A DNA stretch of 64,000 bases from contig NZ_JADQDO010000003.1 of the NCBI RefSeq assembly GCF_015694465.1, positions 62,001-126,000 on the forward strand, written 5' to 3'. Origin of the DNA: Microvirga alba. GTDB taxonomy: Bacteria > Pseudomonadota > Alphaproteobacteria > Rhizobiales > Beijerinckiaceae. Shown piece after piece: positions 17,397 to 29,401 of the stretch; position 1 is the first letter of the stretch; each line of letters starts with the position of its first letter. The notes under the pieces are model-generated. The model was not told the DNA's origin, did not search any database, and saw only the letters and a list, made by a program, of their open reading frames with translations. The position numbers and the translations under genes are program-made.

Positions 17397-17399
17397 TCC

Positions 17400-17972
17400 T
17401 CAAAAAATCTCAAATTGATCCGCTGTTAACTTGAGGTGCTTGGACAGGATAGCGAATTTTATTGCCTTCGCTGGGCCATCACCATCCGGATCGTAAGACA
17501 GCGCGCCGTTCGCGGGGTTGTAGATGATGCGATCATCCTGATCATGCGCTGCGGCACCCGTCCAGAACGCCTTCGCGTCGAGATGATCAAACGCCGTCTT
17601 CGGCGTTCCCTTGAAGATCAGGTGCGCCAAGCGGATCGTATCGTGGCGGACATTGAAGTCCTTTATGACGTCGACGTTGGTTTTGCTGTTCAATCGAGTG
17701 TCGAAGAGGAACGTGTCGTCACCCGCCCCACCGATGAGCGTGTCGTTTCCGGCGCCGCCATTAAGCAAATCGTTGCCCGCGCCGCCATTAATGACATTCC
17801 GTCCGTGATTGCCCTCGATGACGTTGTTGCGATCATTTCCGAGGACCTTGTAATTCTCATAGCGCGGCCTTGGATGATACCAGCTATCGGGATCAGCAAA
17901 TTCCATTCTGAACTCGCTCTCCTCGCCCGGGAGATAGACATACGTTCCTGTTGCTGCGTTGAAGGTCGGCAT
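17400..17972 (-). CDS. RTX (hemolysin-type calcium-binding repeat) protein
   Basis: 190-residue protein from ATG 17972 (MPTFNAATGTYVYLPG); the frame is open further upstream, but those residues are Cys-rich and implausible. Glycine-rich nonapeptide repeats INGGAGNDLLNGGAGND and TLIGGAGDDTFLFD form a short calcium-binding beta-roll (about residues 65-105). They are followed by the FNVRHDTIRLAHLIF-type C-terminal region common in type I-secreted proteins of Alphaproteobacteria. There is no N-terminal signal, consistent with type I secretion, and no transporter is nearby. It is opposite in direction to icd and lies between icd and the decayed icd copy, so it may be cargo. No enzymatic domain is seen. 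Confidence 0.83.
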   Translation of the reverse strand: MPTFNAATGTYVYLPGEESEFRMEFADPDSWYHPRPRYENYKVLGNDRNNVIEGNHGRNVINGGAGNDLLNGGAGNDTLIGGAGDDTFLFDTRLNSKTNVDVIKDFNVRHDTIRLAHLIFKGTPKTAFDHLDAKAFWTGAAAHDQDDRIIYNPANGALSYDPDGDGPAKAIKFAILSKHLKLTADQFEIF

Positions 17973-18107
17973 CGAGGTCTCGCAAGAAATGAATATATTA
18001 CACGATATGTCATTACACGACTTACCGAGCGTTATATAGCAGCTTCTCGCAAAAACAAGTTTTGCCTCACCTCGTAGCAATCGACGCGATCAAGAGCGCC
18101 TGCCCCC

Positions 18108-18349
18108 GCCTCGGTCTTCGCATGGACACACACGGCCTCGCCCGCCGCGCCAACGCCGAACTCGCCAAGTTCGCCTCTTGAGAGGGCCTGCATGCAGTCG
18201 GGTCCGGCTCCAAGACCAAGGACCCCGTAGACCACGGACGTCGTAGATCAGGGACTTCGCCCTCTTCGTCGGCGGAGCAGACGTGGCTCTTTACCACCGG
18301 CTTCCTCGACAAGATCGACGAGAACCTCAAGAAGGCGATGGCGGCTTAA
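18108..18349 (+). pseudogene. Decayed second copy of the icd 3-prime end
   Basis: The stretch aligns by eye with icd 16997-17227. The left part is interrupted by small indels and an early stop. The right part is nearly perfect: the 57 bp 18296-18352 match icd 17174-17230 with a single difference, through the stop codon and the following A-run. It cannot encode a functional protein. Two origins fit: displacement of the original icd end by an element that integrated in icd, or a partial tandem duplication that decayed. A palindrome similar to the one after icd and a terminator follow it, as they follow icd. Confidence 0.88.
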
Positions 18350-18377
18350 AAAGGCTCAGCCGCCGCCCCCTCGGCGC

Positions 18378-18410
18378 GTCATGGCCGCACTTGTTGCGGC
18401 CATCCATGTC
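18378..18410. repeat. Short palindromic repeat (ATGGCCG-type), copy after the icd fragment
   Basis: GTCATGGCCGCACTTGTTGCGGCCATCCATGTC, a diverged counterpart of 17242-17274 in the same position relative to the icd stop codon. Confidence 0.65.
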
Positions 18411-18486
18411 TCGCTTTCAGCCGCCTTCCGGCAGAAGGCACGGATGCCCTGATCGAGTCCGGGCAATGACATGAGAAGATCTACCA

Positions 18487-18514
18487 AAGCCCGGCTTCGT
18501 GTCGGGCTTTTTTG
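18487..18514 (+). terminator. Rho-independent terminator after the icd fragment
   Basis: AAAGCCCG, GCTTCGTGT loop, CGGGCTTTTTT. It may be the original icd terminator left behind with the displaced 3-prime end. Confidence 0.82.
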
Positions 18515-18535
18515 TTGCCGGTCGCCGCGGCAAGA

Positions 18536-18564
18536 TTGGCAACGTTCTCATTTTGTTCTAAGAA
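18536..18564 (+). promoter_or_regulatory. Promoter with alphaproteobacterial LexA (SOS) box
   Basis: GTTC-TCATTTT-GTTC at 18544-18558 matches the GTTC-N7-GTTC LexA operator of Alphaproteobacteria. It lies wholly in the 17-bp spacer between a -35-like TTGGCA (18536-18541) and a weak -10-like TAAGAA (18559-18564), where a bound repressor would block polymerase. The first ATG of the downstream cassette is at 18597. Confidence 0.72.
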
Positions 18565-18596
18565 TTTATGCATAGTTGAGAACTGATGGATAGTTT

Positions 18597-18788
18597 ATGC
18601 CCCTTTCACCGTCCTCTCACCGCGAATTGCTCGGCGCCCGAAGGGCCTTCGCTATAGCGCAACTGGAACTCCGCCCGGACGGATCCATCTTTGGCGTTCG
18701 ATGGACCGAGCGCTATGGCGTAACGCTCGACGTTATTCGCAGCAATAATTCACTCGTCCTCCCTGGCGATAAGGTGCATCAGAAATGA
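18597..18788 (+). CDS. Small unknown protein, first gene of a LexA-boxed cassette
   Basis: 63 residues (MPLSPSSHRELLGARRAFAI at the N-terminus), with no recognised family, signal peptide or membrane segment. The support is positional. It begins 39 bp after a LexA box/promoter, a weak GATGGA lies 6 nt before its ATG, and its stop overlaps the next ATG as ATGA, as in a coupled operon. An internal part, ELRPDGSIFGVRWTERYGV, looks beta-rich. It could be a complete small protein or the 3-prime remnant of a longer gene such as a toxin. Composition is ordinary. Confidence 0.5.
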   Translation: MPLSPSSHRELLGARRAFAIAQLELRPDGSIFGVRWTERYGVTLDVIRSNNSLVLPGDKVHQK

Positions 18789-19165
18789 ACAACGAACCTT
18801 GTGACAGGCGTTCCGGCAAGCCATTAAGCGAATACGTTAAAATTGTCGCCGATGAGCTTCCTATCGACGCTGTCGGTCTATGGCAGATCGTGCCTCAAGG
18901 ACGTCTCGGTTTCGGTTTCGAGGGCGAAGCGCTCACCGATTTCGTGCGCCGCTGCATCGCGGAGTTGCTCTCGCGCGGCGCGGTGCCGGTGGTCGGGGGT
19001 GGCGAGAGCGAACATGAGTGGATCGTACAGCGACAGTACGGCTCCACGCCCGAAGAGATCATTGACAACGTTGTGCGCGAGTGGCTGGCGAACGGAGCCA
19101 GGGACGAGGATCCCGGCGGTCTCTGGTTCGCGCTGCGGGAATACGTCTGGATGCCGCCGGGATGA
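18785..19165 (+). CDS. Small acidic protein of immunity-protein size, second gene of the cassette
   Basis: 126-residue acidic, soluble protein. It starts with ATG 18785, 8 nt after AAGGTG and overlapping the previous stop by 4 bp, and itself overlaps the next ATG by 4 bp. Trp-rich and acidic features (VGLWQIVPQGRLGFGFEG, EEIIDNVVREWLANG, DEDPGGLWFALREYVW) resemble the general character of polymorphic-toxin immunity proteins. I cannot assign a named family. Conserved-looking composition and operon structure make it a likely real gene. The immunity role is a hypothesis. Confidence 0.65.
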   Translation: MNNEPCDRRSGKPLSEYVKIVADELPIDAVGLWQIVPQGRLGFGFEGEALTDFVRRCIAELLSRGAVPVVGGGESEHEWIVQRQYGSTPEEIIDNVVREWLANGARDEDPGGLWFALREYVWMPPG

Positions 19166-19473
19166 AAGAGACATCGAAAATCTGCGGTGAACGTATGAAG
19201 GACGCTGGGACGATGGCGCCTGGAATGACATTAAGCGGGATCAAGGATCTGATCCCGTTTCTGAACTATCTCGATCGCGAAAAGATCTACTATCGGCTGG
19301 ATCATGTCCGCCACGATACCATCATGGTGTCGTTCACACTCGTCGGCGCACGTATCGAGCTGGACTTCTTCGACGATCACATCGAGTTCAGCATTTTCAA
19401 GGGGTCAGAAGCAGTCGAAGACAATGTCGACCTCCTGTTCGAGCTAATCCAAGCCCACTGGAGCGATGACTGA
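19162..19473 (+). CDS. Small unknown protein, third gene of the cassette
   Basis: 103 residues from ATG 19162, overlapping the upstream stop as ATGA; an internal ATG at 19195 or 19213 is possible. The core, IPFLNYLDREKIYYRLDHVR followed by DTIMVSFTLVGARIELDFF, EFSIFKGSEA and a C-terminal acidic helix, has the alpha-beta pattern of small proteins often seen beside toxin/immunity genes. I know no function for them. No signal peptide or membrane segment. Together with the two upstream genes it forms a compact three-gene unit behind the LexA box. Confidence 0.65.
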   Translation: MKETSKICGERMKDAGTMAPGMTLSGIKDLIPFLNYLDREKIYYRLDHVRHDTIMVSFTLVGARIELDFFDDHIEFSIFKGSEAVEDNVDLLFELIQAHWSDD

Positions 19474-19560
19474 TTGGGCCCTCGGCTGGCCCGACCTATC
19501 CGACATCGGCTTAGCGCCCTAGATTATTCCTGAACCGGGATTTTCCGCGAGGCATCCGCG

Positions 19561-20019
19561 ATGCGTGATCGACAGCATTCCACCCATACCGGCGGCTGCC
19601 AATGCGGCGCGGTTCGTTATCGCCTCATGTCCGAGCCAACGGGCGCCAGCATCTGCCATTGCCGCATGTGCCAGAAGGCTTTCGGCAATTACTTCGCCCC
19701 GCTAGCGGGCGTTCCGCTGGAAGACCTGATCTGGACCAAGGCTCAGCCCGGCATCTTCAAAAGCTCGGAAGCCGTCGAGCGAGGGTTCTGCCGGGATTGC
19801 GGCACACCGCTGTCGTTTCGCTATGTGGAGAGCGACCGCATCAGCGTCTCCATCGGAAGTCTTGACGATCCGGACCGCGTGCGGCCGGAGACCCAATACG
19901 GCATGGAAAGCCGCCTCGCCGTGTTCGAGACGTTGCACACCCTCCCCGAGACGGAAGACAGCGCGACACCGGAAGAGCTGGCGAAAATGGCCTCCCGCCA
20001 GCACCCGGATCACGATTGA
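19561..20019 (+). CDS. GFA-family (glutathione-dependent formaldehyde-activating-like) zinc protein
   Basis: 152-residue single-domain protein of the GFA/Mss4-like fold. The expected cysteines are present: GGCQCGAVRYR near the N-terminus, CHCRMCQKAFG in the middle and GFCRDCGTPLSFRY further on; these bind two zinc ions in the family. Gfa itself was described as aiding formaldehyde-glutathione adduct formation, but most paralogues have unknown roles. It starts about 90 bp after the cassette, in the same direction, and may be read through from it. It is convergent with the ion-channel gene, with 6 bp between the stops. Confidence 0.9.
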   Translation: MRDRQHSTHTGGCQCGAVRYRLMSEPTGASICHCRMCQKAFGNYFAPLAGVPLEDLIWTKAQPGIFKSSEAVERGFCRDCGTPLSFRYVESDRISVSIGSLDDPDRVRPETQYGMESRLAVFETLHTLPETEDSATPEELAKMASRQHPDHD

Positions 20020-20025
20020 CGGGTC

Positions 20026-21192
20026 TCACACCGCCCGCCTTTCCCCGCGGGACTGAATAACCTCTTCGATATGCTGCGCCATCGTAGGGTCAGACGCGAT
20101 CAACTGATGCAGGTCCTCCGCATCGAGCACGAGGAGCCTGCAAGGCGCAACGGCCCTCACCGTCACGTGCCGGCGACGACGCTTCAGCACGGAGGCTTCA
20201 CCAAAGAAATCCCCGGCACCCAGCCTCACCGTTTCCCCGGGGACGAGCACCTCCACCTCGCCGGAGGCGATGAGGTACATGGAATGCGCTTCCTCGCCCT
20301 TGCGGACGATGAGTTCGCCCGGCACGCAGCTCTGCGAGCGTAGCCGATGCATGATCGATGCAATTTCTTCCGCGTCGAGATCGGCGAAGAGCGGCACGCG
20401 CGCCACCATGCTCCATGTGACGACGAAATCGTGCCGGTGAATTTCCCGCGAGAACGCGCTGGCGATGATGCCGACCGGCAACGCGAGCATGATCAGGCCC
20501 GTGACGGCGGTCAGCGCGGCGACGGCGCGCCCCCATGCCGTCACCGGCACCACATCGCCATACCCCACCGTGGTCAGCGTGATGATCGCCCAATACATGG
20601 ATTCCGGAATGCTGCCGAACTTGTCGGGCTGCACATCCTTTTCCACGAGGTTCATCACGGAGGCGAAAAGCAGCACTGCGCCGAGAAGGATGATCCCGCA
20701 GGCGACAAGCGCGCGCCGTTCCGAATAGATCGCTTCGATCAGGCTCGTCAGTCCGGGCGAGTAGCGTGCGAGCTTGAAGAACCGGAAAAGCCGCAGCAAC
20801 AGGAAGATGCGCAGCTCGCTGATGTCCCAATACGCGAAATAGAACGGCAGGATCGCGAGAAGATCGATGATGGATTGCGGGTGAAGCGCCCATTTCAACC
20901 GCGCGTGCCACGGCCTCAAATGGATCCAGGGCGTATGCTCCGGCGCGCACCAGATGCGGGCCACATATTCGAGCGTGAAGATGATGCCGCTGAAAACCTC
21001 GATGATGACGAAGGTCTGCCAGAAATCGTCACGGAGCGAAGGCACGCTTTCCAGCACCACCGACGTCACGTTCACGACGATCAAGAGGATCAGAAAAACG
21101 TGAACAGCGTGAACGAGGGGATCGCTCACGCTGCTGCGTTCAAGGATCTCGTAAACTCTGCGCCGTGCCGGGTGTGGATGATCCCTCGACAT
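20026..21192 (-). CDS. Cyclic-nucleotide-gated potassium channel (MloK1-like)
   Basis: 388-residue inner-membrane protein with a six-helix voltage-gated-channel layout. S4 has regularly spaced basic residues (RIFLLLRLFRFFKLARYS), the selectivity filter is TTVGYGD, and S6 is VAALTAVTGLIMLALPVGIIASAF. A C-terminal cyclic-nucleotide-binding domain follows, with GELIVRKGEEAHSMYLIASG and a phosphate-binding cassette FGEASVLKRRRRHVTVRA. MloK1 of Mesorhizobium is the well-studied relative. The start is ATG 21192 (MSRDHPHPARRRVYE), 13 bp after the alaS stop; the longer frame upstream only reads through alaS. It is probably cotranscribed with alaS. Confidence 0.93.
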   Translation of the reverse strand: MSRDHPHPARRRVYEILERSSVSDPLVHAVHVFLILLIVVNVTSVVLESVPSLRDDFWQTFVIIEVFSGIIFTLEYVARIWCAPEHTPWIHLRPWHARLKWALHPQSIIDLLAILPFYFAYWDISELRIFLLLRLFRFFKLARYSPGLTSLIEAIYSERRALVACGIILLGAVLLFASVMNLVEKDVQPDKFGSIPESMYWAIITLTTVGYGDVVPVTAWGRAVAALTAVTGLIMLALPVGIIASAFSREIHRHDFVVTWSMVARVPLFADLDAEEIASIMHRLRSQSCVPGELIVRKGEEAHSMYLIASGEVEVLVPGETVRLGAGDFFGEASVLKRRRRHVTVRAVAPCRLLVLDAEDLHQLIASDPTMAQHIEEVIQSRGERRAV

Positions 21193-21205
21193 GGCGCAGG
21201 TCCTG

Positions 21206-23860
<2,655 letters not shown>

Positions 23861-24045
23861 GAAACTCTAAGCTCGGGTAAGGGCCTCGAGGCCCGAAAAA
23901 GACATGGTGGAGGCCGGTTTTAGACGCCCGCAGACGGCCTGTCGAGGCGTCGTATCCAGTCCCCCTTACCTTTCCCAACTCTTGGGCGATATGAGAGAAA
24001 ATAAGAATGCCGCCGCCTCAATGCACCCCTGGCCGCATTGGCATT

Positions 24046-24639
24046 TCAGGCTTTATCGATCCCGGACGTCTTTTGCTCGATGAATGCCATGATGGCTTGA
24101 GCATCCGGATGCTTAGAGAGGACGGCACTCGGAATGGCGATGACGACAAAGTAATTTGTAAGCAAGTTAAAACTATACTCACCCTCCTCGAAAGCAATTA
24201 TGTCAGCCCACGAACAGAGCTGAGCCCAAGAGCCACCAAACATCAGGATTCCGCCCTCCCCCAACATGAGATCGGTAGCCAGACTACGTTTATCTCCATG
24301 CATAGCTCTATGTAATGCTACTCTATGTATCGTTAGCGGCAAAAAAGCCGCAGCCATAAGAGCCAAAATAGAAAACAGCCGAGCGCCCATTGAGTCAAAA
24401 CTCAAATGAGACATCACGTAGAACGCGACAGCGAATAGTATGCCCCACGAGACAAGTTTGAAGGGGAGCATGAAGTGGCGCATCCGCCGCCGCATATGAG
24501 AGAAAAAGACGTCTTGAGCGGCGACATCAGTCTTGTGGTCCGCCTTTGGGATATGCAATCGCCAAGAGACTTGGCCCAAGACCTTCTCCATGGCCTCGAA
24601 TGTCTGAGCGACCTCTGCCTCAAGCGTGTCAACACTCAT
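24046..24639 (-). CDS. Two-helix membrane protein, possibly YcxB-like
   Basis: 197-residue protein with two central hydrophobic helices (FKLVSWGILFAVAFYVMSHL and ARLFSILALMAAAFLPLTIH, about residues 60-105). A cytoplasmic-looking C-terminal domain contains ILMFGGSWAQLCSWADIIAF and FNLLTNYFVVIAIPSAVLS. That last pattern (a W-x-D-I segment, then Y-F-V-V-I-P and a helix) recalls the YcxB-like/PH-like domain, but I am not certain. Local base composition is slightly more AT-rich than its neighbours, hinting at a less ancient gene. It stands between recA and alaS. Function unknown. Confidence 0.6.
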   Translation of the reverse strand: MSVDTLEAEVAQTFEAMEKVLGQVSWRLHIPKADHKTDVAAQDVFFSHMRRRMRHFMLPFKLVSWGILFAVAFYVMSHLSFDSMGARLFSILALMAAAFLPLTIHRVALHRAMHGDKRSLATDLMLGEGGILMFGGSWAQLCSWADIIAFEEGEYSFNLLTNYFVVIAIPSAVLSKHPDAQAIMAFIEQKTSGIDKA

Positions 24640-24986
24640 GTGCCGAACCTTCGATAGAACGCATCTCCGATCATGAGGTGCATTATTACAAAACTATCGA
24701 GAGCATAGAGCATTTTTCCGATCTGACAGGATCAGATCGGATGCTCTATCTTATTGTTATTTCCGCATTTTCTTCACCGAACCGGTTTTCACCTCGTCGG
24801 AAAATGCTCTAGACGAGCCCCCTCACTGAAACCGGCAAGACCTTTACCCACCATAGGCGCATCAACGACAAAACCGCCGCGATCTCTCGCGACGGCCTTG
24901 GTTTGCCCTTGAAGGAGAGCAAGCGTGACTGCCTTACCGACCCGGCACGGACGACCGGTTGCTTCGCCCGCGTCGGTGGAACCGCC
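24640..24986. other. Gene-free stretch between the membrane protein gene and recA, with one repeat
   Basis: 347 bp. It holds a palindromic element at 24707-24811. The remainder, downstream of the recA stop, shows no convincing terminator or gene. Confidence 0.55.
24707..24811. repeat. AGAGCATTTTCC-type palindromic repeat
   Basis: Begins AGAGCATTTTTCCGATCTG and ends CGTCGGAAAATGCTCTAGA. The left half is itself a hairpin (AGAGCAT / ATGCTCT and CCGATCT / AGATCGG), and the right half holds CACCGAACCGGTTTTCACC. Elements with the GAGCATTTTC...ACCGGTTC...GAAAATGCTC layout are common in Hyphomicrobiales genomes. One copy here. Confidence 0.75.
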
Positions 24987-26081
<1,095 letters not shown>

Positions 26082-26170
26082 GACCAGACGTCCTTATGGC
26101 ACGGAGGGCTATTGAGTCTCAACGCGGGTTGTTGATGCATTATCCGTACCCGCTTTGTTCTCAAACGCAA

Positions 26171-26185
26171 GTTCTTTTTTTGTTC
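26171..26185 (-). promoter_or_regulatory. LexA (SOS) box of recA
   Basis: GTTC-TTTTTTT-GTTC on the plus strand (GAAC-N7-GAAC on the coding strand) is an exact match to the alphaproteobacterial LexA operator, in the recA promoter region. Confidence 0.85.
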
Positions 26186-26250
26186 TCTATCAAATTTCAA
26201 TTGTGGATTGCCGACACCAACCGCAGAGAAGACTAAATCCGTCAGTGCGC

Positions 26251-26733
26251 TTAGTCTGATTTGAGCTTTGTTTTTATCTTCTGCACGACCTCGTCCACCG
26301 AGGAGCGGATTTGTATATTGAGCTGTACACCCTCCTCCAAACGAAGCAGGCAACCCACCAAATAAACCTCCTGGTCGCCGAAACTCCAGATTTGAAGAGA
26401 GATCGGATAGCCCTCCACGCTGATGTCTGACAGCGAGCGCTCCAAACGGGGCGTCTTTCCTTTGAAGAGTCCGGCCAGGCTGTCGGCCATCCGCGTCATA
26501 ATCTCAAGCGTTTTATCACGGTGTTGCGGCTCCTGGTTGATTGCGGCGACCGCAGCCTCAGCATCGCCCTTCAAGACTGCTTCCGTGACTTGACGGCAGG
26601 CTTGGCTGCCAACATTGGGCTTGGCGACAGAAGTCGTCGTCATCCACTCCAGAGCCAACAGCGCAACGATTCCGCACTTGGCAATCGGCGAGGCTGCCAC
26701 GCGGCAACCAGTTGAAAATTGGGTCTCCAGCAT
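26251..26733 (-). CDS. Unknown exported protein
   Basis: 160 residues with a probable signal peptide (KCGIVALLALEWMTTTSVA, cleavage near SVAKP). The mature part is helical at first (SQACRQVTEAVLKGDAEAAVAAI), then has a beta-rich second half (VEGYPISLQIWSFGDQEVYLVGCLLRLEEG). Two cysteines are present in the mature part. I recognise no family. It is upstream of recA on the same strand but separated by the recA regulatory region, so independently expressed. Moderate confidence that it is a real gene. Confidence 0.55.
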   Translation of the reverse strand: MLETQFSTGCRVAASPIAKCGIVALLALEWMTTTSVAKPNVGSQACRQVTEAVLKGDAEAAVAAINQEPQHRDKTLEIMTRMADSLAGLFKGKTPRLERSLSDISVEGYPISLQIWSFGDQEVYLVGCLLRLEEGVQLNIQIRSSVDEVVQKIKTKLKSD

Positions 26734-26866
26734 TTGACGGGTTAACTCGCAGAAAATGACGACGAAACATCATTTCATCTGCGCTCTGGAATTGTCCAGA
26801 AGCCCTCTGCGATTTCCCGCGCTGCTATCACAACCAAGATTGGCCTCTTGAGGCCGGATAAGGTCC

Positions 26867-29401
26867 CTACCGCGCCATCACCTGCTTCACGATTTCGACC
26901 AGTTGGCGCAGGCTGAACGGCTTGGGAAGGAAGTTGAACTCTTCCCCGTCCGGCAGGTTCTTGCGGAAGGCGTCCTCGGCGTAGCCGGAGACGAAGATCA
27001 CCTTCAGGTCCGGATAGAGCTTGCGCAACTCGCCGAGCAGGGTCGGGCCGTCCATTTCCGGCATGACCACGTCGGACACGACGAGATCGACCGGGGCCCC
27101 CCTCTCCTCGATGATCTGCAGCGCCTCGATGCCGGAAGCGGCCTCGAGCACCGTGTAGCCGCGCGCCGACAGCGCGCGGGCGTTGACGGCGCGCACCGGG
27201 TCCTCGTCCTCCACCAGGAGAATCGTGCCCTGACCGGTCATGTCGGCGGCGGGCTTCTTGACCGTCTCGGCCTTGGTCTCCTCCGGCATTTCCTCGATGC
27301 CGGGGATATGGCGCGGCAGGTAGATGCGGAAGGTCGTGCCCTGCCCCACCTTGGAATCCACGTCGATGAAGCCGCCGGATTGCTTGACGATGCCGAACAC
27401 CGTGGACAAGCCGAGGCCCGTGCCCTTGCCGACTTCCTTCGTGGTGAAGAAAGGCTCGAAGATCTTGCCCATCACATCCGGCGTCATACCGGTGCCGGTA
27501 TCCGAGACTTCGACCACCACATAATCGGCCGGCGGCATCCCATTGACGTTTCGGCGGGCGGCCTCGGAGGCCGCGACATTCGCTGTCCGGATCGCCAATC
27601 TGCCGCCATTGGGCATGGCGTCGCGCGCGTTGACCGCGAGGTTCATCACCACCTGCTCGAACTGGTTCAGATCCGCCTTGACGAACCACAGGTCGCGGCC
27701 ATGACTGAGGTCGAGCTCCACGCGCTCTCCGAGAAGACGCTTCAGGAGCATCGACAGCTCGTAGAGGCGGTCGTTGAGGTTGAGCACCTCGGGGCGCAGG
27801 GTCTGCCGGCGCGAGAAGGCAAGCAGTTGCCGCACCAGGCTCGCCGCCCGGTTCGCGTTCTGCTTGATCTGCATGATGTCCTGGAAGGACGGGTCCGTCG
27901 GGCGGTGGTTGGCGAGCAGCAGGTCGCTATAGCCGATGATCGCCTGCAGCACGTTGTTGAAATCGTGCGCCACGCCGCCTGCGAGCTGCCCTACCGCGTT
28001 CATCTTCTGCGACTGGGCCAGCTGTTCCTCGACCTTGCGGAAATCGGTGGTGTCGAGGCCATAGAGAATGGCCGTCTCGCCGTCCGATCCGGTCTCGCCC
28101 ACGGGCGTCACCCAGACGCGGACCGAGCCGCCCGCCTCACCCGCGGTATGAAGCTCCAGGGGTTGAATATCGCCCCGGTTCTCCGCCGCCGCCTTGAGGG
28201 CGGCCTCGATCTGCGCCCGATCGTTCTCCTGGAACGCATCGAGGATCGACGGCCCTTCCCCGGCCTCACCGGTGCGCGGCAAGGCGACGAACAGGCGCGT
28301 GAAGGGAGCGTTGGCCTGCACGATCCGCCCGGCCTTGTTCACGGTCGCGATGGCGATGGGCGTGTTGTTGAAGAAGCGCGCGAATCGCACTTCGGCCGCC
28401 CGCTGTCCTTCGTCGACCTCGACGCCGGGCGAGCGGTTGAGCACGAGCGTGCGGGACGCGCCCATGCGCCCGTTCTGCCCGAAAGCGATGCGGTGATAGA
28501 GGCGGACCGGCAGGAACTGACCGTTGCGGCGGCGCAGGTCGAGATCGAAGGTCTCCGTGCGGACGCTGCCCGGCTCGCCGGAGAACGAGGTCATCATCGC
28601 CACCACGTTGCGCGGCACGACATCCGCCAACGCGAGGCCGCCCGACCCGACCTGGGCAAGATCATAGTCGAGCCAGGAGGCCAGCGTGGCGTTGAGGTAG
28701 ATGATCGCGCCGTTGGGATCGATGGAGAGGAAGCCCGCCGGCGCGTGGTCGAGATAGTCGATGGCGTGCTGGAGTTCCTGGAAGACGTTTTCCTGCCGCT
28801 CGCGCTCGTGCGTCACATCGGCGATGGTCCACAGGGCGGCCTGGCGGCCGCTCGGGCGCGGCAGGGCGCGCACGCGCACGCGGTACCAGCCGAATTCCTG
28901 CGAACCGTCGAGGGACGGCGACAGGCGGATCTCTTCCGAGCCGCTCCGGTGCTCGCGCGCGGCCTGGGCCAGCCGATAGATGGCCTCGGAGACCTCCGGA
29001 GCGCCGGTGAACAGGCGCTCGACCGCGCGCACATCGCCGCCGCTCGATCCCGCAAGCGAAAGGTAGCCTTCATTGGCATAGATCACACGCCCGTCATCCT
29101 CGACCACGACGAGCCCCTCGCCCGCCGTATCGGCCATGATCTTGGTGATGTCGTTGCGGGCGCCCTGCCCGGCGAACTGGATAACGCCGATGGCCATGGC
29201 GAACAGGAAGAACACGCCCGCCATGGCGAACAGGGCGAGCAGGGCCAGAATCAGGGGCTGTGCCTGCTCGCTGCCGAGGAAGCGCAGGCTGAGGATCGCG
29301 CCGACCAGCAGGGTCGCCAACAGCAGCACCAGCCCGATATGGCCAGGCCGGTCAGAGCGATCGATCGTCATGTCCTTCGGCGTTTCGCCCTCGTGCACCA
29401 T
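26867..29401 (-). CDS. cckA: Cell-cycle hybrid sensor histidine kinase/phosphatase CckA
   Basis: 844 residues (834 if started at the internal ATG 29371). Two N-terminal membrane helices (about residues 20-42 and 48-76) are followed by PAS-like sensor domains. The DHp motif [19 protein letters not shown] has His about residue 478; the HATPase boxes are [15 protein letters not shown] and [14 protein letters not shown] with [16 protein letters not shown]-terminal receiver domain has the phospho-acceptor Asp in [13 protein letters not shown]. This matches CckA, which feeds phosphate through ChpT to the cell-cycle regulators CtrA and CpdR. A CtrA-type site lies in the divergent intergenic region. 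An atypical PAS hybrid kinase is possible, but the H-box and layout strongly favour CckA. Confidence 0.93.
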   Translation of the reverse strand: MVHEGETPKDMTIDRSDRPGHIGLVLLLATLLVGAILSLRFLGSEQAQPLILALLALFAMAGVFFLFAMAIGVIQFAGQGARNDITKIMADTAGEGLVVVEDDGRVIYANEGYLSLAGSSGGDVRAVERLFTGAPEVSEAIYRLAQAAREHRSGSEEIRLSPSLDGSQEFGWYRVRVRALPRPSGRQAALWTIADVTHERERQENVFQELQHAIDYLDHAPAGFLSIDPNGAIIYLNATLASWLDYDLAQVGSGGLALADVVPRNVVAMMTSFSGEPGSVRTETFDLDLRRRNGQFLPVRLYHRIAFGQNGRMGASRTLVLNRSPGVEVDEGQRAAEVRFARFFNNTPIAIATVNKAGRIVQANAPFTRLFVALPRTGEAGEGPSILDAFQENDRAQIEAALKAAAENRGDIQPLELHTAGEAGGSVRVWVTPVGETGSDGETAILYGLDTTDFRKVEEQLAQSQKMNAVGQLAGGVAHDFNNVLQAIIGYSDLLLANHRPTDPSFQDIMQIKQNANRAASLVRQLLAFSRRQTLRPEVLNLNDRLYELSMLLKRLLGERVELDLSHGRDLWFVKADLNQFEQVVMNLAVNARDAMPNGGRLAIRTANVAASEAARRNVNGMPPADYVVVEVSDTGTGMTPDVMGKIFEPFFTTKEVGKGTGLGLSTVFGIVKQSGGFIDVDSKVGQGTTFRIYLPRHIPGIEEMPEETKAETVKKPAADMTGQGTILLVEDEDPVRAVNARALSARGYTVLEAASGIEALQIIEERGAPVDLVVSDVVMPEMDGPTLLGELRKLYPDLKVIFVSGYAEDAFRKNLPDGEEFNFLPKPFSLRQLVEIVKQVMAR

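Larger units (their letters stand above)
17973..18596. other. Region with icd remnant, terminator and SOS-type promoter
   Basis: 624 bp without an intact gene. It contains the start region of the RTX gene, the decayed icd 3-prime copy (18108-18349), a short palindrome (18378-18410), a terminator (18487-18514) and a LexA-boxed promoter (18536-18564). These are entered separately. Confidence 0.7.

Noticed and set aside
24645..24660. GAAC-N8-GAAC before the membrane protein gene as a LexA box
   Set aside because: The spacer is 8, not 7, and the site is not in a convincing promoter.
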